Part shown: positions 52,280 through 62,446 of the stretch, piece by piece | Layout: each line of letters begins with the position of its first letter | Numbering within the stretch: the first letter of the stretch is position 1 | Origin: JASHVB01 sp035523995 | Lineage (GTDB): Bacteria; Pseudomonadota; Alphaproteobacteria; Acetobacterales; Acetobacteraceae | Reading direction: 5' to 3' | Length of the DNA stretch: 64,000 bases | Assembly (NCBI GenBank): GCA_035523995.1 | Contig: DATKPQ010000132.1 | Location: 1 to 64,000 of the forward strand | Made by a program: the position numbers and the translations under genes | The notes under the pieces: model-generated | Databases searched by the model: none | Told to the model about the DNA's origin: nothing | The model's input: only the letters and a program-made list of their open reading frames with translations

Positions 52280-53747
52280 CTTGCTCGATCACGCTGTTCC
52301 AGTCACCGGATTTTGGCTGTCGGAACAGGCGTAGTGAGGCGTACCACGGGGTGTCGTCGCGCCCCAGCATCCAGCGCCAATCGGGTGCGAAGGGCAGCAT
52401 CACCCAGCAGGGAACGCCCAGCGCGCCGGCAACGTGCGCCACGGCGGTGTCCACCGTGACAACAAGATCGAGGTTCGCGATCAAAGCCGCGGTTTCGGCA
52501 AAATCGGTCAGCAATGGGGAGAGATCGGCCAGGCCGAATTCGGCCGCACGCGGGCCGACCTGAAGGTTTACGGCGCGGTCGCCGCACAGCGCGGCAAGCT
52601 GCGCCGCGGTTTCCTGGGGCAACGATCGGCGCCGATCATTGCCATGCGCGGGATTGCCAGCCCAGGCCACGCCGATTTTGCGCCCGGCAGGCAGCCGGGC
52701 GCGCCACTGCGCCACGCGGCTTGGGGCTGCGCGGAGATAGCCTGCAGCCGCCGGGATCGTATCTGGCCGCGTGCCGAACATGAGCGGCAGGCTCATCTCG
52801 TCGATCCAGGCATCGTAGTGGGGTAGGGGCGCGTCGTTCGAAAGCACCGCTATGCCATCCAACGTCGCAAGCCACGGCACGAGCGCAGGGGCGCAGACCA
52901 GTACTGGCTTGCCCCCGCGCTCGGCGATCAGCGGCAGGTAACGGATCAATTGGATGGTGTCGCCAAATCCTTGCTCCGCCCGCACCAGGATGGTGCGACC
53001 GGCCGGGTCGCCGCCCGTCCACCCGGGTCCCGGCAACGCCGTGAAGTCACGGCGAAAGCGATGGTGCCGCTTGCGCCATTCATAAGCAGCAAAGCCGCGG
53101 GCAAAATCGCCCGCCAGCAGGGCGGCGGCCGCGAGGTTCCAATGTGCCTGCCCAAAGTCAGGGCAAAGCGAGATAGCTATTTCGCAGGCTGCAATCGCCT
53201 CGACCAGACGGCCTTGCGCTGTCAGGACGAAGCCCAGGCTGGCATGTGCTTCGAGCAACTTTGGATCGAGGGACAGCGCGGTGCGAATGTGACCTTCGGC
53301 GATATCGAGATCGTCCAGGTCGACGCATGCGTTGCCGAGATTGAGCCAGGATGGCGCGTGCGACGGACCGAGCGCCACCGCTCGCAACAACGCCTCGCGC
53401 GCCGCCAATGGCTGGGCGAGCGCATTCAGCGCTGTGCCGCGGGAGAAATGCAGTTCCGCCTCGTCGGGCAGCGACACGAGCATGGCATCCGCCGCCGCCA
53501 GGACCCGCTGCATCTCGCCGGCCGCGAGCAAGGCGCGCACCAGATTGAGGCGCGCGCCAGCATGCGTGGGAAGCGCAGCGACGGCCGCCTCGAAATGCTC
53601 TGCCGCCTGCACGGGCTGGCCATCGCGAAGCAACAGCAGCCCTTGCAGATAAAGGTGGCGTGGATCGCCGGGCTGGCATGCGAGCAGCGCCTGGCCTCCC
53701 GGGTCCGGGTTCGACGGCGATTGAGCGGGCGGTGGCGAAGCCGGCAT
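52194..53747 (-). CDS. TPR protein with glycosyltransferase family 9-like domain
   Basis: The 517-residue protein has about five TPR units (about 30-215; typical SWLNLGNACVDLDDLDIAEGHIRTALSLDPK and AHASLGFVLTAQGRLVEAIAACEIAI) and a C-terminal GT-B half (about 245-490) with RAEQGFGDTIQLIRYLPLIAERG, KIGVAWAGNPAHGNDRRRSLP and DLVVTVDTAVAHVAGALGVPCWVMLPFAPDWRW. This matches TPR-linked ADP-heptose/O-GlcNAc transferase-like proteins, often acting on flagellin or surface sugars. The 3' end overlaps the DUF6614 gene by 86 bases. Confidence 0.83.
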   Translation of the reverse strand: MPASPPPAQSPSNPDPGGQALLACQPGDPRHLYLQGLLLLRDGQPVQAAEHFEAAVAALPTHAGARLNLVRALLAAGEMQRVLAAADAMLVSLPDEAELHFSRGTALNALAQPLAAREALLRAVALGPSHAPSWLNLGNACVDLDDLDIAEGHIRTALSLDPKLLEAHASLGFVLTAQGRLVEAIAACEIAISLCPDFGQAHWNLAAAALLAGDFARGFAAYEWRKRHHRFRRDFTALPGPGWTGGDPAGRTILVRAEQGFGDTIQLIRYLPLIAERGGKPVLVCAPALVPWLATLDGIAVLSNDAPLPHYDAWIDEMSLPLMFGTRPDTIPAAAGYLRAAPSRVAQWRARLPAGRKIGVAWAGNPAHGNDRRRSLPQETAAQLAALCGDRAVNLQVGPRAAEFGLADLSPLLTDFAETAALIANLDLVVTVDTAVAHVAGALGVPCWVMLPFAPDWRWMLGRDDTPWYASLRLFRQPKSGDWNSVIEQVRTALRHDAAPDRENRDTPRMTRSAPAN

Positions 53748-54067
53748 CGCCGCTAGCGTGACACCTGCTCGTTAAGCGATTCCTAATGAGCAGTCTGGTA
53801 TGACAGTCCAAGAGGCCAACGGCATGCAGACCCGAGCGGCCACCGTACCGCGGCGTCAGTTGTTCCAGCCTGCTGTGTGCAGCCTTTTCACATGAGCGAG
53901 TCACCTGTGCGGCGAACCGGCGCTCCTGCGTCATGGTGCGCGCAGGCGCACCATCCACGACTTGGCAGCGTGCATCAAGGAAGTCGTGGGGATCGCGCGC
54001 CTGCGCCCGCTATGACGCTGTACACGCGGCCGTCGCCTCGCGTGCTGCACTTATTTTGCCTCGGGGG
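53748..54067. other. Gap with a sequence echoed at 56325-56390
   Basis: No gene is called. A block at about 53933-53985 resembles (roughly three quarters identical over about 50 bases, with a 4-base gap) a block at about 56328-56378 on the other side of the Hint gene. Both could be remnants of the same mobile or duplicated sequence. Confidence 0.35.
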
Positions 54068-56089
54068 CTAAACCGCTCGAGCCTCAACCCGGTGCAAGTC
54101 CGGTCTCGCGTCATTGTTCACGGCGTAGCTCAGATTGCCGTTGTCAGCATGCAGTTCGAGGAGGAGAGAACCGTTGCTTTCCGGCAGCGGCAGCACAGCG
54201 TCACCGTTGGTCCACCGGCATAGTCTCGAACCGTCGCGTTCGGTGTCCCACCATCCCTGGGATAGGGCTGGATGATCGAGCGGGATCTCTTGGATCGTAC
54301 CCGCGTCCCGCAGGACGATGCGTCTGACGTAGACGCCCAGCCGACGACGGTCCTCCAGCCATGGGCGAACGTCGCTCGGCGCGCCAGCGCGCGACGTCAG
54401 CCGCACTTCAGTGATGCCGCGTGGCAAGGCGAAAGTGTAACTTCCACTGCCGGCGCAGAGCGGCCGAAGCGTCTGCCTGTCCGTGGCGACGCACAGGTTC
54501 GGATCCGTGGTGGTCTCGATTGATGCCACCGGATGGCCCAGCTCAGCCGCGCGTATCGCAAGGCGCTGCCAGATTGGCTGAACGCTGGCCTCATCCCAGA
54601 CGAATGGATGGCAGGAAGCCGACACACGGGTCGGAAAATCATCGGATTTGGTCAGATCCGGGTGCAGCACGAGCGGCTGGCCACCATTGCCAAAGAACCT
54701 TCGGTTGCCCGTGTCCAGGTAGCTTTCCGCCGGAAGTCCTTCGGCCAGCAGTATGGCATGTTCGTCGAGCTCGATATGCAGATATTCGACGATTGGTCGC
54801 CTGATATCCTGTCGGATCGTGGTTCCGTTGACGAGTTGCCGAGCGCAGATCAGCTTACCGTCGAACAGGATGGCATGGTCTGGCGAGACCAGCAGATCGA
54901 CGCGCGGGACGTTGTCGGCCACCGCATGCCGACAAACGCGGATCGGCACGACTGTATCCGGTCGCGGGTGCGCGGCGATGTCGACGCGCCGCCGTCCAAT
55001 CCATTTGATTGGCTGCTGGATGATTTTGCTGCCGGACAGAGTGGCGACCATCTCACCTGGCAGCAGGCTTTCAATCGTTCGTTCGCCATCTGAGGTCAGG
55101 ATGTGCGTGCCTGCTACGTAACACACACTGGAGAGGAAAAGTTCGGTACCTCCGCTGCCATCTGACGCGGTATGTGCTGCCCAACCTCCGGCGACTATTC
55201 CACTGATTCCTGAGAGGGCAAGTGTGTCGCCATTTGACATGACGACGCTGCCAGTCGTGCCGGCCCCGCTGCCGCCGCTCGAGATGCTGACGCTCTGATT
55301 GCCAAAATCAAAGAAATTCGTCGGAGTGGTTGTCGAATTTCCTGCATTTAGGCCAGACAGATCGAACGTGATGTGGGTGTCATCCAAGGAGTTATTGTAT
55401 TCGAATTCACCATTGGGTCCGAGAAAGCTGGCCGAAAGGCTGTCGCCGTAGTATAGTGCCCCGGTGGTTTCGAACACGGACAACGAAGAGTTCGAAATGA
55501 CGATGTGGGTTGAGGTGCCGGCAAGCGAGCCCGCGACGTTGAGCTTCGCGCCGACGGCCGCCAATGTTCCGGTCCCGGAAAGCGCCGCGAAGTTGAGAGT
55601 GGCGCTACCGGTTGTGGCCTCAATCGTACCGTTCAAGGCGATCGGGGCGGAGTCCGAACCGACAGCAGTGCCGTTTCCGGTTAAGTTCACCAGTCCATTG
55701 AGTGTTGCGTCGTAGTAGCTCATACCATTGAAGGTCGATATGCTAGCGCTGTTGTTGATGTCTATGGTGGTTCCCGCCGCAGCGATCAGACTTCCAGCAT
55801 TGAATACCGAACCCGAGGCTGTGACATTAATCGTTCCCGCAATCAAATCGGTCGTGCCGTTGACAGTGAGTGTGTCGTTCGCACTGAAGCTCAGGACCAC
55901 GGCTGCGCTATTGATCGTCAGGTCGTTGACGGTCTCCGAGGCTTCATTGTAGGTTACCGTGTAACCTGAGCCAGTTGCGTTGATCGTTGCCGTGTCACCA
56001 CCGGCAGATCCGGGGATCCCATGTGGATTCCAATCGGAGGCGTTGCCCCAATTACCATTGACAGCACTTGCCCATGTATAAGACGTCAT
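54068..56089 (-). CDS. Large Hint-domain surface protein
   Basis: The 673-residue protein starts MTSYTWASAVNGNWGNASDW and has a long Thr/Ser/Asn/Gly-rich beta-solenoid (about 10-315), then a Hint_2 domain (about 320-470): Cys about 322 in CYVAGTHILTSDGERTIESLLPGE, PIKWIGRR, DLLVSPDHAILFDGKLI. A C-terminal globular part (about 500-673) follows. Hint domains cut or rearrange at their first Cys; the C-terminal Asn of inteins is not seen. There is no N-terminal signal, as in type I secreted adhesins. Its first half is AT-richer than its neighbours. ATG at 56089 with AAGG upstream is preferred to one 15 codons earlier. Confidence 0.8.
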   Translation of the reverse strand: MTSYTWASAVNGNWGNASDWNPHGIPGSAGGDTATINATGSGYTVTYNEASETVNDLTINSAAVVLSFSANDTLTVNGTTDLIAGTINVTASGSVFNAGSLIAAAGTTIDINNSASISTFNGMSYYDATLNGLVNLTGNGTAVGSDSAPIALNGTIEATTGSATLNFAALSGTGTLAAVGAKLNVAGSLAGTSTHIVISNSSLSVFETTGALYYGDSLSASFLGPNGEFEYNNSLDDTHITFDLSGLNAGNSTTTPTNFFDFGNQSVSISSGGSGAGTTGSVVMSNGDTLALSGISGIVAGGWAAHTASDGSGGTELFLSSVCYVAGTHILTSDGERTIESLLPGEMVATLSGSKIIQQPIKWIGRRRVDIAAHPRPDTVVPIRVCRHAVADNVPRVDLLVSPDHAILFDGKLICARQLVNGTTIRQDIRRPIVEYLHIELDEHAILLAEGLPAESYLDTGNRRFFGNGGQPLVLHPDLTKSDDFPTRVSASCHPFVWDEASVQPIWQRLAIRAAELGHPVASIETTTDPNLCVATDRQTLRPLCAGSGSYTFALPRGITEVRLTSRAGAPSDVRPWLEDRRRLGVYVRRIVLRDAGTIQEIPLDHPALSQGWWDTERDGSRLCRWTNGDAVLPLPESNGSLLLELHADNGNLSYAVNNDARPDLHRVEARAV

Positions 56090-56972
56090 CGCGATCACCT
56101 TCCTGTCGACCGTTGGAGGGCAGCCGAGCCACAAATCCGCATCTGGCCTGACCGCGTATTCGAACTCAGTCCGTGGATCCTCAGACCAAAAGTCGTAAAT
56201 TCTGTGCGTAGATCTTCGGCCATTGACGCCCAGATCTAGACGCTTGCGTTTTCGGTCGTGCGAATGCTCACAACGTTGATACCAAGTCGCATAAAGACTG
56301 ACTCTCGATGGCCAGTCACGTCATGGATGGTGCAGGCGCGTCATCGACGACTTCGCCCCATGCCGCAAGGAAACGGCGTGAATGTCGACCGTCGTCGCCA
56401 TAACGAGGATAGCACTGGCGGTATGTCAGCCTTCAATTGACTTAGTATAATTTATCTGGGGTTGACACTATGCAAAAACGGCAATTGAACGTGCGAGATC
56501 GTCCGCCAGAGTGACTGAAGAGCGGCTGCTCTTCGTCAGCCGGACACCGAGCGCAGCGGGTACCCAGACGATGCACCGACAATCAAGCTCAGCTCGAGAG
56601 CGTATCGATATCAACCTGAATTCGGCAGTTGCTGCCCAGTTGTACCCGTCAAATGACTAATTTGAGTCTATACCATCATGAATAGGGTATCCACGGAACG
56701 GTTGACGAATATGTTGTGATTTCCAACGGGCTGGCGTTCAACCGCCGGATCCGGGGTCACCGGCCCGCTCGCTGTCCTTTGGTGTCAACCACGGGATGCC
56801 CAGTTCGGCGAACAAGACCACCTGCCCGGGCGACATCGCGACCCAGCGGGCCGGCGGCGCGGCGGCTGCGTCGCGTCGCGCGAGATGGCCGAGCGAGGCC
56901 AGCAACGCCCAATGCGGATGCGGAACCTCATGCCTCCTACACTGCCTGACACCGGCAGTAGTGGACTGGCCG
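56090..56972. other. AT-richer gap upstream of the Hint gene
   Basis: The longest gap in the window, about 880 bases. It should hold the Hint gene promoter; no convincing hexamers are assigned. Overlapping short frames on both strands (for example minus 56738-57055 after prfB) show no family. One block near 56328-56378 echoes sequence at 53933-53985. Confidence 0.45.
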
Positions 56973-58104
56973 TTACCGTGCCTGCGCGCTCGCCTCGCTC
57001 CGCGTTGCTCCGGCGCGGGCCGCCAACGCCGCGGCCATAAACGGGTCCAGATCACCGTCCAGCACTGCGTCCGGGTTTCCCTTCTCTAACCCGGTCCGCA
57101 GATCCTTCACCAATTGGTACGGCGCCAGCACATAGTTACGAATCTGGTGGCCCCAGCCAATATCGGTCTTGGCATCCTCCTGTGCCTGGGCGGCAGCCTC
57201 GCGCTTCTGCAACTCCGCCTCATACAAGCGCGCCTTCAACATCTGCATTGCCATGGCACGGTTGCGGTGCTGACTGCGGTCGGTCTGGCACGCCACAATG
57301 ATGCCGGATGGAACATGCGTGATGCGGATCGCGCTTTCCGTCTTGTTCACGTGCTGCCCGCCGGCACCCGACGCGCGGTAGGTGTCAACCTTCAGGTCCG
57401 ACGGATCGATCTGGATGTCGATATTGTCGTCCACCACCGGATACACCCAAACCGAAGCAAAACTCGTATGCCGCCGCGCCGCGGAATCGAACGGGCTGAT
57501 GCGCACCAGCCGATGCACGCCGGCCTCCGTCTTCAGCCAGCCATAGGCGTTGGGTCCGGTCACCTTCATGGTCGCGGACTTGATGCCGGCTTGCTCGCCT
57601 TCGCTTTCCTCCAGCCATTCCACCTTGTAGCCGTGTTGCTCCGCCCAGCGCGTGTACATGCGCTCCAGCATCTCGGCCCAGTCCTGCGCCTCGGTGCCAC
57701 CGGTGCCGGCGTTGATCTCGACATAAGCGTCGTTCATGTCGGCTTCGCCGGACAGCAGACTTTCGATCTCACGGCGCTTGGCGTCCTCGGCGAGCATGCG
57801 CAACTGCGCCAAACCGTCCTCCGCCATCCCCGCATCGCTGTCGGCCTCGGCCAGGGCAATCAGTTCCGCCGTGTCCGCAACGTCCGCTTCCAGCTTCTGC
57901 ACCGCTTCCACCTGCGCTGCGAGATGGTTGCGCTCGCGCATCACCGTCTGCGCTGACGCGGAGTCGTTCCACAGCGCTGGATCCTCGGCGCGGTGATTCA
58001 GCTCGGCGAGGCGAGCTTGCGCGGCATCCCAGTCAAAGATGCCTCCTCAGCAGTGCCACCGACTGCCTGATCTGCTCCTGCAATGCATCCGATTCCGCGG
58101 ACAT
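56973..58104 (-). CDS. prfB: Peptide chain release factor 2, programmed +1 frameshift
   Basis: RF2 ends translation at UGA and UAA. The frame-0 part runs from ATG 58104 for 23 codons (MSAESDALQEQIRQSVALLR..) and stops at an in-frame TGA at 58035-58033; skipping T58035 continues in +1 as DWDAAQARLAELNHRAEDPALWND.. to 56973, 376 residues in all. Diagnostic motifs are SPFDS (the RF2 tripeptide SPF) and the catalytic GGQ in SGAGGQHVNKTES. It follows mrcA by 62 bases on the same strand. Expression is self-controlled: low RF2 favours the shift. Confidence 0.95.
58032..58047 (-). promoter_or_regulatory. prfB recoding site (AGGAGG-CAT-CTT-TGA-C)
   Basis: On the minus strand the internal Shine-Dalgarno-like AGGAGG lies three bases before CTT, then TGA and C. 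This equals the classical RF2 element (AGGGGG-TAT-CTT-TGA-C) in spacing and slip codon; the SD is a perfect anti-16S match here. Confidence 0.93.
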
Positions 58105-58166
58105 CGAGGTAAATCCTTGCGATCCGATTTCCGTTGCGGCTTCGCGTCCTGATGCGAAGGCCCGGC

Positions 58167-60800
58167 TCAGTACAACCCGCCCAGCGACGTGTCCATGCCA
58201 TTCCCGGCGCCGGATGCGCCACCCGGCGCGGCAGCCGGCGTGGTTCCAGGCACGGCCGATTCGCTGGCAACGCCCATGCCCATGTCGAGCGGCTGCGAAG
58301 CGCCCGGCACCTGGTCCGGCTTGAAGGCGTCAGTCACGGTGCCGTCGCGGCTCTGCCACGACGCCATCACCAACCCCGGCGGCTGCGGGAATTGCAGCAC
58401 CGGCCGGCCTTTCAGCGCCTGGGCCATGTAATCGTGCCAGATCGGGCCGGCCACCGCCGCCCCTGTTTCGTTGTTACCCAGAGAGCGCGGCGTGTCGAAG
58501 CCTGCCCATACTACCGTCACCAGGTCCGGCGTGAACCCGGCGAACCAGGCGTCGTTGAAGTCCTCCGACGTGCCGGTCTTTCCCGCGATCGGCCGCCCAA
58601 GATCCTTCGCGACCGGTACACCTGTGCCGCGCTGCACCACCCCTTGCATCATGGTCAGCAACTGATAGTCGCTCTGTGGATCGGCCACCACCGGGCGGTT
58701 GTCCACGATCTGCGGCGGCGCGTCCGGGTTGCTGCATTCGCAGGTCAGGCCTGCCGGCCGCCAGACCACCTGGCCATCCTGGTCCTGTACGCTGTCGATC
58801 AGCGTCGGTGTGACCAAGCGTCCGCCCTCATCCAACGACGCATACGCGCCGGCCTCTTGCAGCACCGTCGTGCTCACCGCGCCCAGCGCCGCCGGGAGCA
58901 CCTGCGGCATGCTGGTAACCTCGTGGAAAGCGATGGCGGTATTGGCGATGGGACCCATGCCGATCCAGCGCGCAAGCCGCAGCGTCACCAGATTGAGCGA
59001 TTGCTCCAGCGCGACCTGCAACGAGGTGGGCCCCCCGAAATTGCGCTCATAGTTGCCCGGCCGCCACTCGCCATTGGGGGTATTCACCACGATCGGTGCA
59101 TCGAGGAACCGCTGGCTGGGCGACAGGCCGCGTTCCAGCGCGGTCAGGTAGACGAACGGCTTGAAGCTGGAGCCGGGCTGACGTTCCGCCATGGTGGCGC
59201 GGTTGAACTGGCTCTGGTCGTAGCTCCAGCCGCCGACCATCGCCACCACGCGCCCGGTTGTCGGGTCGAGCGATACCAGTGCGGCTTGCACCTGCGGGAT
59301 CTGCCGCAACGTGAGATGAACAGGTGCCTGGGACACGCCGGCTGCGGCCGAGTCGGCCGGTTGCACCATCACCACGTCGCCCGGCTGCATGACATCCGCG
59401 ATCTTGCGCGGCGCGGGCCCGGGCTTGCCGTCTTGTACCGGGCGCGCCCAGGCGATGTCGGCCAACGCGATCACACCTGTGCGCGGTATCGGCGGCTGGT
59501 TGATGCCCGGGGCGGGCTCCAGCCAGCCTAGCCTGGCTGCGGAATCCGACTCCGAGAGCACGACGCCGAGCCGCCAATCCCGCAGCATGCCGGCAGGAGG
59601 GGTGACCTTCGCCAGCGCCGTGGCCCAATCGTCGCTTCCTTTGCCCTGATCTGCCTTCATCAGCGAGACAGCGGCCAGGCCGAGGTCGAGATGTGTCACC
59701 GGCCCGCGCCAACCTCCCAATTTGCGGTCGTATGCCATCAGCCCGTCACGCACCGATTTCTCGGCGACATCCTGCAGGCGCGGGTCGAGCGTGGTGCGGA
59801 CCTGCAGCCCGCCCTCCGTCGTCTCTTCCGGACCGAATTTCTGCAGCAATTCCTGCCTTACTTCCTCCGTGAACCACTCCGCGCCGGGGACTGGCGCCGG
59901 GTGGTGGAACTCGGTCGGCACGATCGGCTGCTGCTGCGCCGCCTTAGCCTGTGCGCGCGTGATGAAACCGTCATCCGCCATGCGGTCCAGCACCCAGTCG
60001 CGCCGGATCTTTGCCGCGTCCGGGTGCTTGAATGGGTTGTAGTTGTTCGGTCCCTTCGGCAATCCGCCCAGGAAGGCCGCTTCCGCCAGCGTGAGCTGGT
60101 CAAGACCCTTGTTGAAATAGGCCTGCGCTGCAGCGGCGACCCCGTACGAATCCATGCCGAGGTAGATTTCGTTCAAATACAGCTCCAGGATGCGCTGCTT
60201 CGACATCACCTCTTGCATGCGCATCGCCAGGATGGCTTCGCGGATCTTGCGCGCGAGCGTCACCTGGTTGCTGTCCAGCAGCATGTTCTTCGCTACCTGC
60301 TGGGTAATGGTGGAGGCACCGAGAGGCCGGCGGCCGGACCCGAGATGCATCAGGTCATAGATGCCGGCGCGTACGATCGCGAGCGGGTCGATGCCGCCAT
60401 GCACCCAGAAATCCTTGTCTTCGGCGGCGAGGAAGGCGCTCGTGACAGTGGACGGAATCTCGCTGAGCGGCACGTAGATACGGCGCTCGGCGGCGAGGTC
60501 GGTGACAAGCTGGCCGTTGCTCGCGAAGACGCGGCTCATGACCGGCGGCTGGTAGTTCTTCAGGCCGTCGACGTCCGGCAGATTGGCACTGTAATGCTGC
60601 CAGGCGAGGTAGCCGACCACGGCGGCGCAACTGCCGCCCAGCATGGCCAGGCCGAGAAAGGCGCCGAATACGCCGCGGGTGAAGCGGATGAACCAGTTGG
60701 GCTTGCGGCGGCGCGGCGGAGGCGCCGGCGGGGGGCGCCGGGGGCGCTGCGGGCCGGAAGGATGAGCCAGCGGCTCGTCTGCATGAAGAGGTCCGGTCAT
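58167..60800 (-). CDS. mrcA: Penicillin-binding protein 1A (bifunctional murein synthase)
   Basis: An 877-residue inner-membrane enzyme with a Pro-rich cytosolic N-terminus, one membrane helix (about 38-65), the GT51 glycosyltransferase (AAEDKDFWVHGGIDPLA; GASTITQQVAKNMLL), an OB-like insert, and the transpeptidase with active SxxK (PGSSFKP, Ser about 544), SxN (SLN in EQSLNLV) and KTGTS. The C-terminus is a long Pro/Gly/Ala/Met tail. It builds glycan chains and cross-links peptides. prfB is next; mrcA-prfB neighbours are common in alphaproteobacteria. The amidase gene that often precedes mrcA is not seen. Confidence 0.95.
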   Translation of the reverse strand: MTGPLHADEPLAHPSGPQRPRRPPPAPPPRRRKPNWFIRFTRGVFGAFLGLAMLGGSCAAVVGYLAWQHYSANLPDVDGLKNYQPPVMSRVFASNGQLVTDLAAERRIYVPLSEIPSTVTSAFLAAEDKDFWVHGGIDPLAIVRAGIYDLMHLGSGRRPLGASTITQQVAKNMLLDSNQVTLARKIREAILAMRMQEVMSKQRILELYLNEIYLGMDSYGVAAAAQAYFNKGLDQLTLAEAAFLGGLPKGPNNYNPFKHPDAAKIRRDWVLDRMADDGFITRAQAKAAQQQPIVPTEFHHPAPVPGAEWFTEEVRQELLQKFGPEETTEGGLQVRTTLDPRLQDVAEKSVRDGLMAYDRKLGGWRGPVTHLDLGLAAVSLMKADQGKGSDDWATALAKVTPPAGMLRDWRLGVVLSESDSAARLGWLEPAPGINQPPIPRTGVIALADIAWARPVQDGKPGPAPRKIADVMQPGDVVMVQPADSAAAGVSQAPVHLTLRQIPQVQAALVSLDPTTGRVVAMVGGWSYDQSQFNRATMAERQPGSSFKPFVYLTALERGLSPSQRFLDAPIVVNTPNGEWRPGNYERNFGGPTSLQVALEQSLNLVTLRLARWIGMGPIANTAIAFHEVTSMPQVLPAALGAVSTTVLQEAGAYASLDEGGRLVTPTLIDSVQDQDGQVVWRPAGLTCECSNPDAPPQIVDNRPVVADPQSDYQLLTMMQGVVQRGTGVPVAKDLGRPIAGKTGTSEDFNDAWFAGFTPDLVTVVWAGFDTPRSLGNNETGAAVAGPIWHDYMAQALKGRPVLQFPQPPGLVMASWQSRDGTVTDAFKPDQVPGASQPLDMGMGVASESAVPGTTPAAAPGGASGAGNGMDTSLGGLY

Positions 60801-61416
60801 GGTGCGGCGATATGGGCCATTTCCGGCCGCGCCGCCAGCAACGAGATGGTTAGGTTGATATGACCGACGGCGGGTGTGGCGCGGGTGCCAGGGGCGCCGG
60901 CAGGACGCCGCAAGGTGGGGTGGATCCCGCGTCGCGCGACACTGACAATCGAGGTGTTGTCGCAGCTTGTCGCGGGGGCACCCGCCTCTTTTAGCGTGCC
61001 GGTGATCCCACGGCGGACGTCGCCCGGCATTGCGTCAGGCGAACGCGTACGGGTCGCCTCATCGGCCGATCCGGCGGGGACGGCGACGGCGAACGTGCGG
61101 CAGCGTGCCGAGTCGCGGGACTATAACGATACCGACGCAATCCTGCGGATGGACGAATCGGTCTTCCCACTGCCGCAGGATTGGGTTCGCTTGCACTGAT
61201 TCGGCAAGAATCATCCTTTCTCGGTCGGGTCCGGAGCGTTGTACGGGTCCGTTGCGATTATTTACCACCGATCTGGAGGGATGAAGCGAGGCCATAACTG
61301 AGCAATGCGCCAGAAGCCTGCCCAGCCGAGGTAGACCTCGACCTGGGGTGGCTCAAGGGAGGACGTGTGCCTATATTCCAGTCAACCAGCATGTCCTTTT
61401 CTGGAGCATCGATCCC
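60801..61416. other. Divergent gap between mrcA and cobW-type gene
   Basis: The 616-base gap has GC-rich frames on both strands (minus 60797-61030, plus 60876-61199) without recognisable protein pattern. It must carry the mrcA promoter and that of the GTPase gene. No zinc-regulator (Zur) box is visible to me near the GTPase. Confidence 0.45.
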
Positions 61417-62403
61417 ATGGCGGAGACCAATACGGACGCAGCGGGCCTGGTGCCGGTGACCGTGCTCACCGGCTATCTCGGTGCCGGCAAGACCACGCTG
61501 CTGAACCGCATTCTGAGCGAGCAACACGGCCGCAAATATGCGGTCGTGATCAACGAGTTCGGCGAACTGGGGGTGGATAACGACCTCGTCGTGGACACCG
61601 ACGAGGAAGTGTTCGAAATGAACAACGGCTGCATCTGCTGCACGGTGCGCGGCGACCTGATCCGCATCGTCGGCGGCCTGATGAAGCGGCGCGACAAGTT
61701 CGACGGCATCATCATCGAGACCACCGGCCTGGCCAACCCCGCCCCCGTGGCACAGACCTTCTTCATCGACGAAGGCGTGCGCGCCAAGGCTCGATTGGAT
61801 GCGATCGTCACGGTGGTGGACGCGAAGCACGTGCTGGCGCGGCTGGAGGACAGCCATGAGGCAGCCGACCAGATCGCCTTTGCCGACGTGATCGTACTGA
61901 ACAAGACCGACCTGGCGTCGCCGGAGGAACTGGCGGCGGTTGAGGACCGCATCCGGCAGATCAATCGGTTCGCGGTGATTCACCGCACCCAGCGCGGCGC
62001 GCTGCCGATCGCGGAAGTGCTGGATCGACGGGCGTTCGACCTGAATCGCGTGCTGGAAATGGACCCCGATTTTCTCGCTGGCGGGGACGACCACGAACAC
62101 AATGCGGATGTGACGTCGGTCAGCTTCGAGGTGGACACGCCGATCGATCCGGAGCGGTTTAACGCCTGGATCGGCGTGCTGTTACAGGAGAAGGGGCCCG
62201 ACCTGCTGCGCACCAAAGGCATCCTGAACTACGCCAACGACAGCCGGCGCTTCGCCTTCCAGGCGGTACACATGATCGCCGACGGCGATTTCATCGGGCC
62301 GTGGAAGGTCGGCGAGCCGCGCAGCAGCAAGCTGGTGTTCATCGGGCGCAACCTGAACCGGCCGCAACTGCGGCGCGGGTTCGAGAGCTGCGCGGCTGGC
62401 TGA
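61417..62403 (+). CDS. CobW/ZigA-family metallochaperone GTPase
   Basis: A 328-residue G3E GTPase: Walker A GYLGAGKTTLLN (about 18-29), the metal site GCICCT (CxCC, about 74), the switch and guanine-specificity motif NKTD (about 167), a His-containing linker (GDDHEHNAD), and the CobW_C domain. Such proteins deliver zinc or other metals to enzymes. ATG at 61417 has GGAG ten bases before. A WD40 gene follows 185 bases on, a pairing found beside many alphaproteobacterial cobW genes. Confidence 0.9.
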   Translation: MAETNTDAAGLVPVTVLTGYLGAGKTTLLNRILSEQHGRKYAVVINEFGELGVDNDLVVDTDEEVFEMNNGCICCTVRGDLIRIVGGLMKRRDKFDGIIIETTGLANPAPVAQTFFIDEGVRAKARLDAIVTVVDAKHVLARLEDSHEAADQIAFADVIVLNKTDLASPEELAAVEDRIRQINRFAVIHRTQRGALPIAEVLDRRAFDLNRVLEMDPDFLAGGDDHEHNADVTSVSFEVDTPIDPERFNAWIGVLLQEKGPDLLRTKGILNYANDSRRFAFQAVHMIADGDFIGPWKVGEPRSSKLVFIGRNLNRPQLRRGFESCAAG

Positions 62404-62446
62404 GGAGCGGGATTTAGCGTGCATGCGGGTGATTACGCTCTTCTCG

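Noticed and set aside
56738..57055. Minus-strand frame after prfB
   Set aside because: It starts inside prfB in another frame; the part beyond the prfB stop has no start codon of its own in frame and no family pattern.
60797..61030. Minus-strand frame ending at the mrcA start, considered as the tail of an N-acetylmuramoyl-L-alanine amidase
   Set aside because: No amidase motif is visible and the frame is short with irregular composition; gene order alone is not enough.
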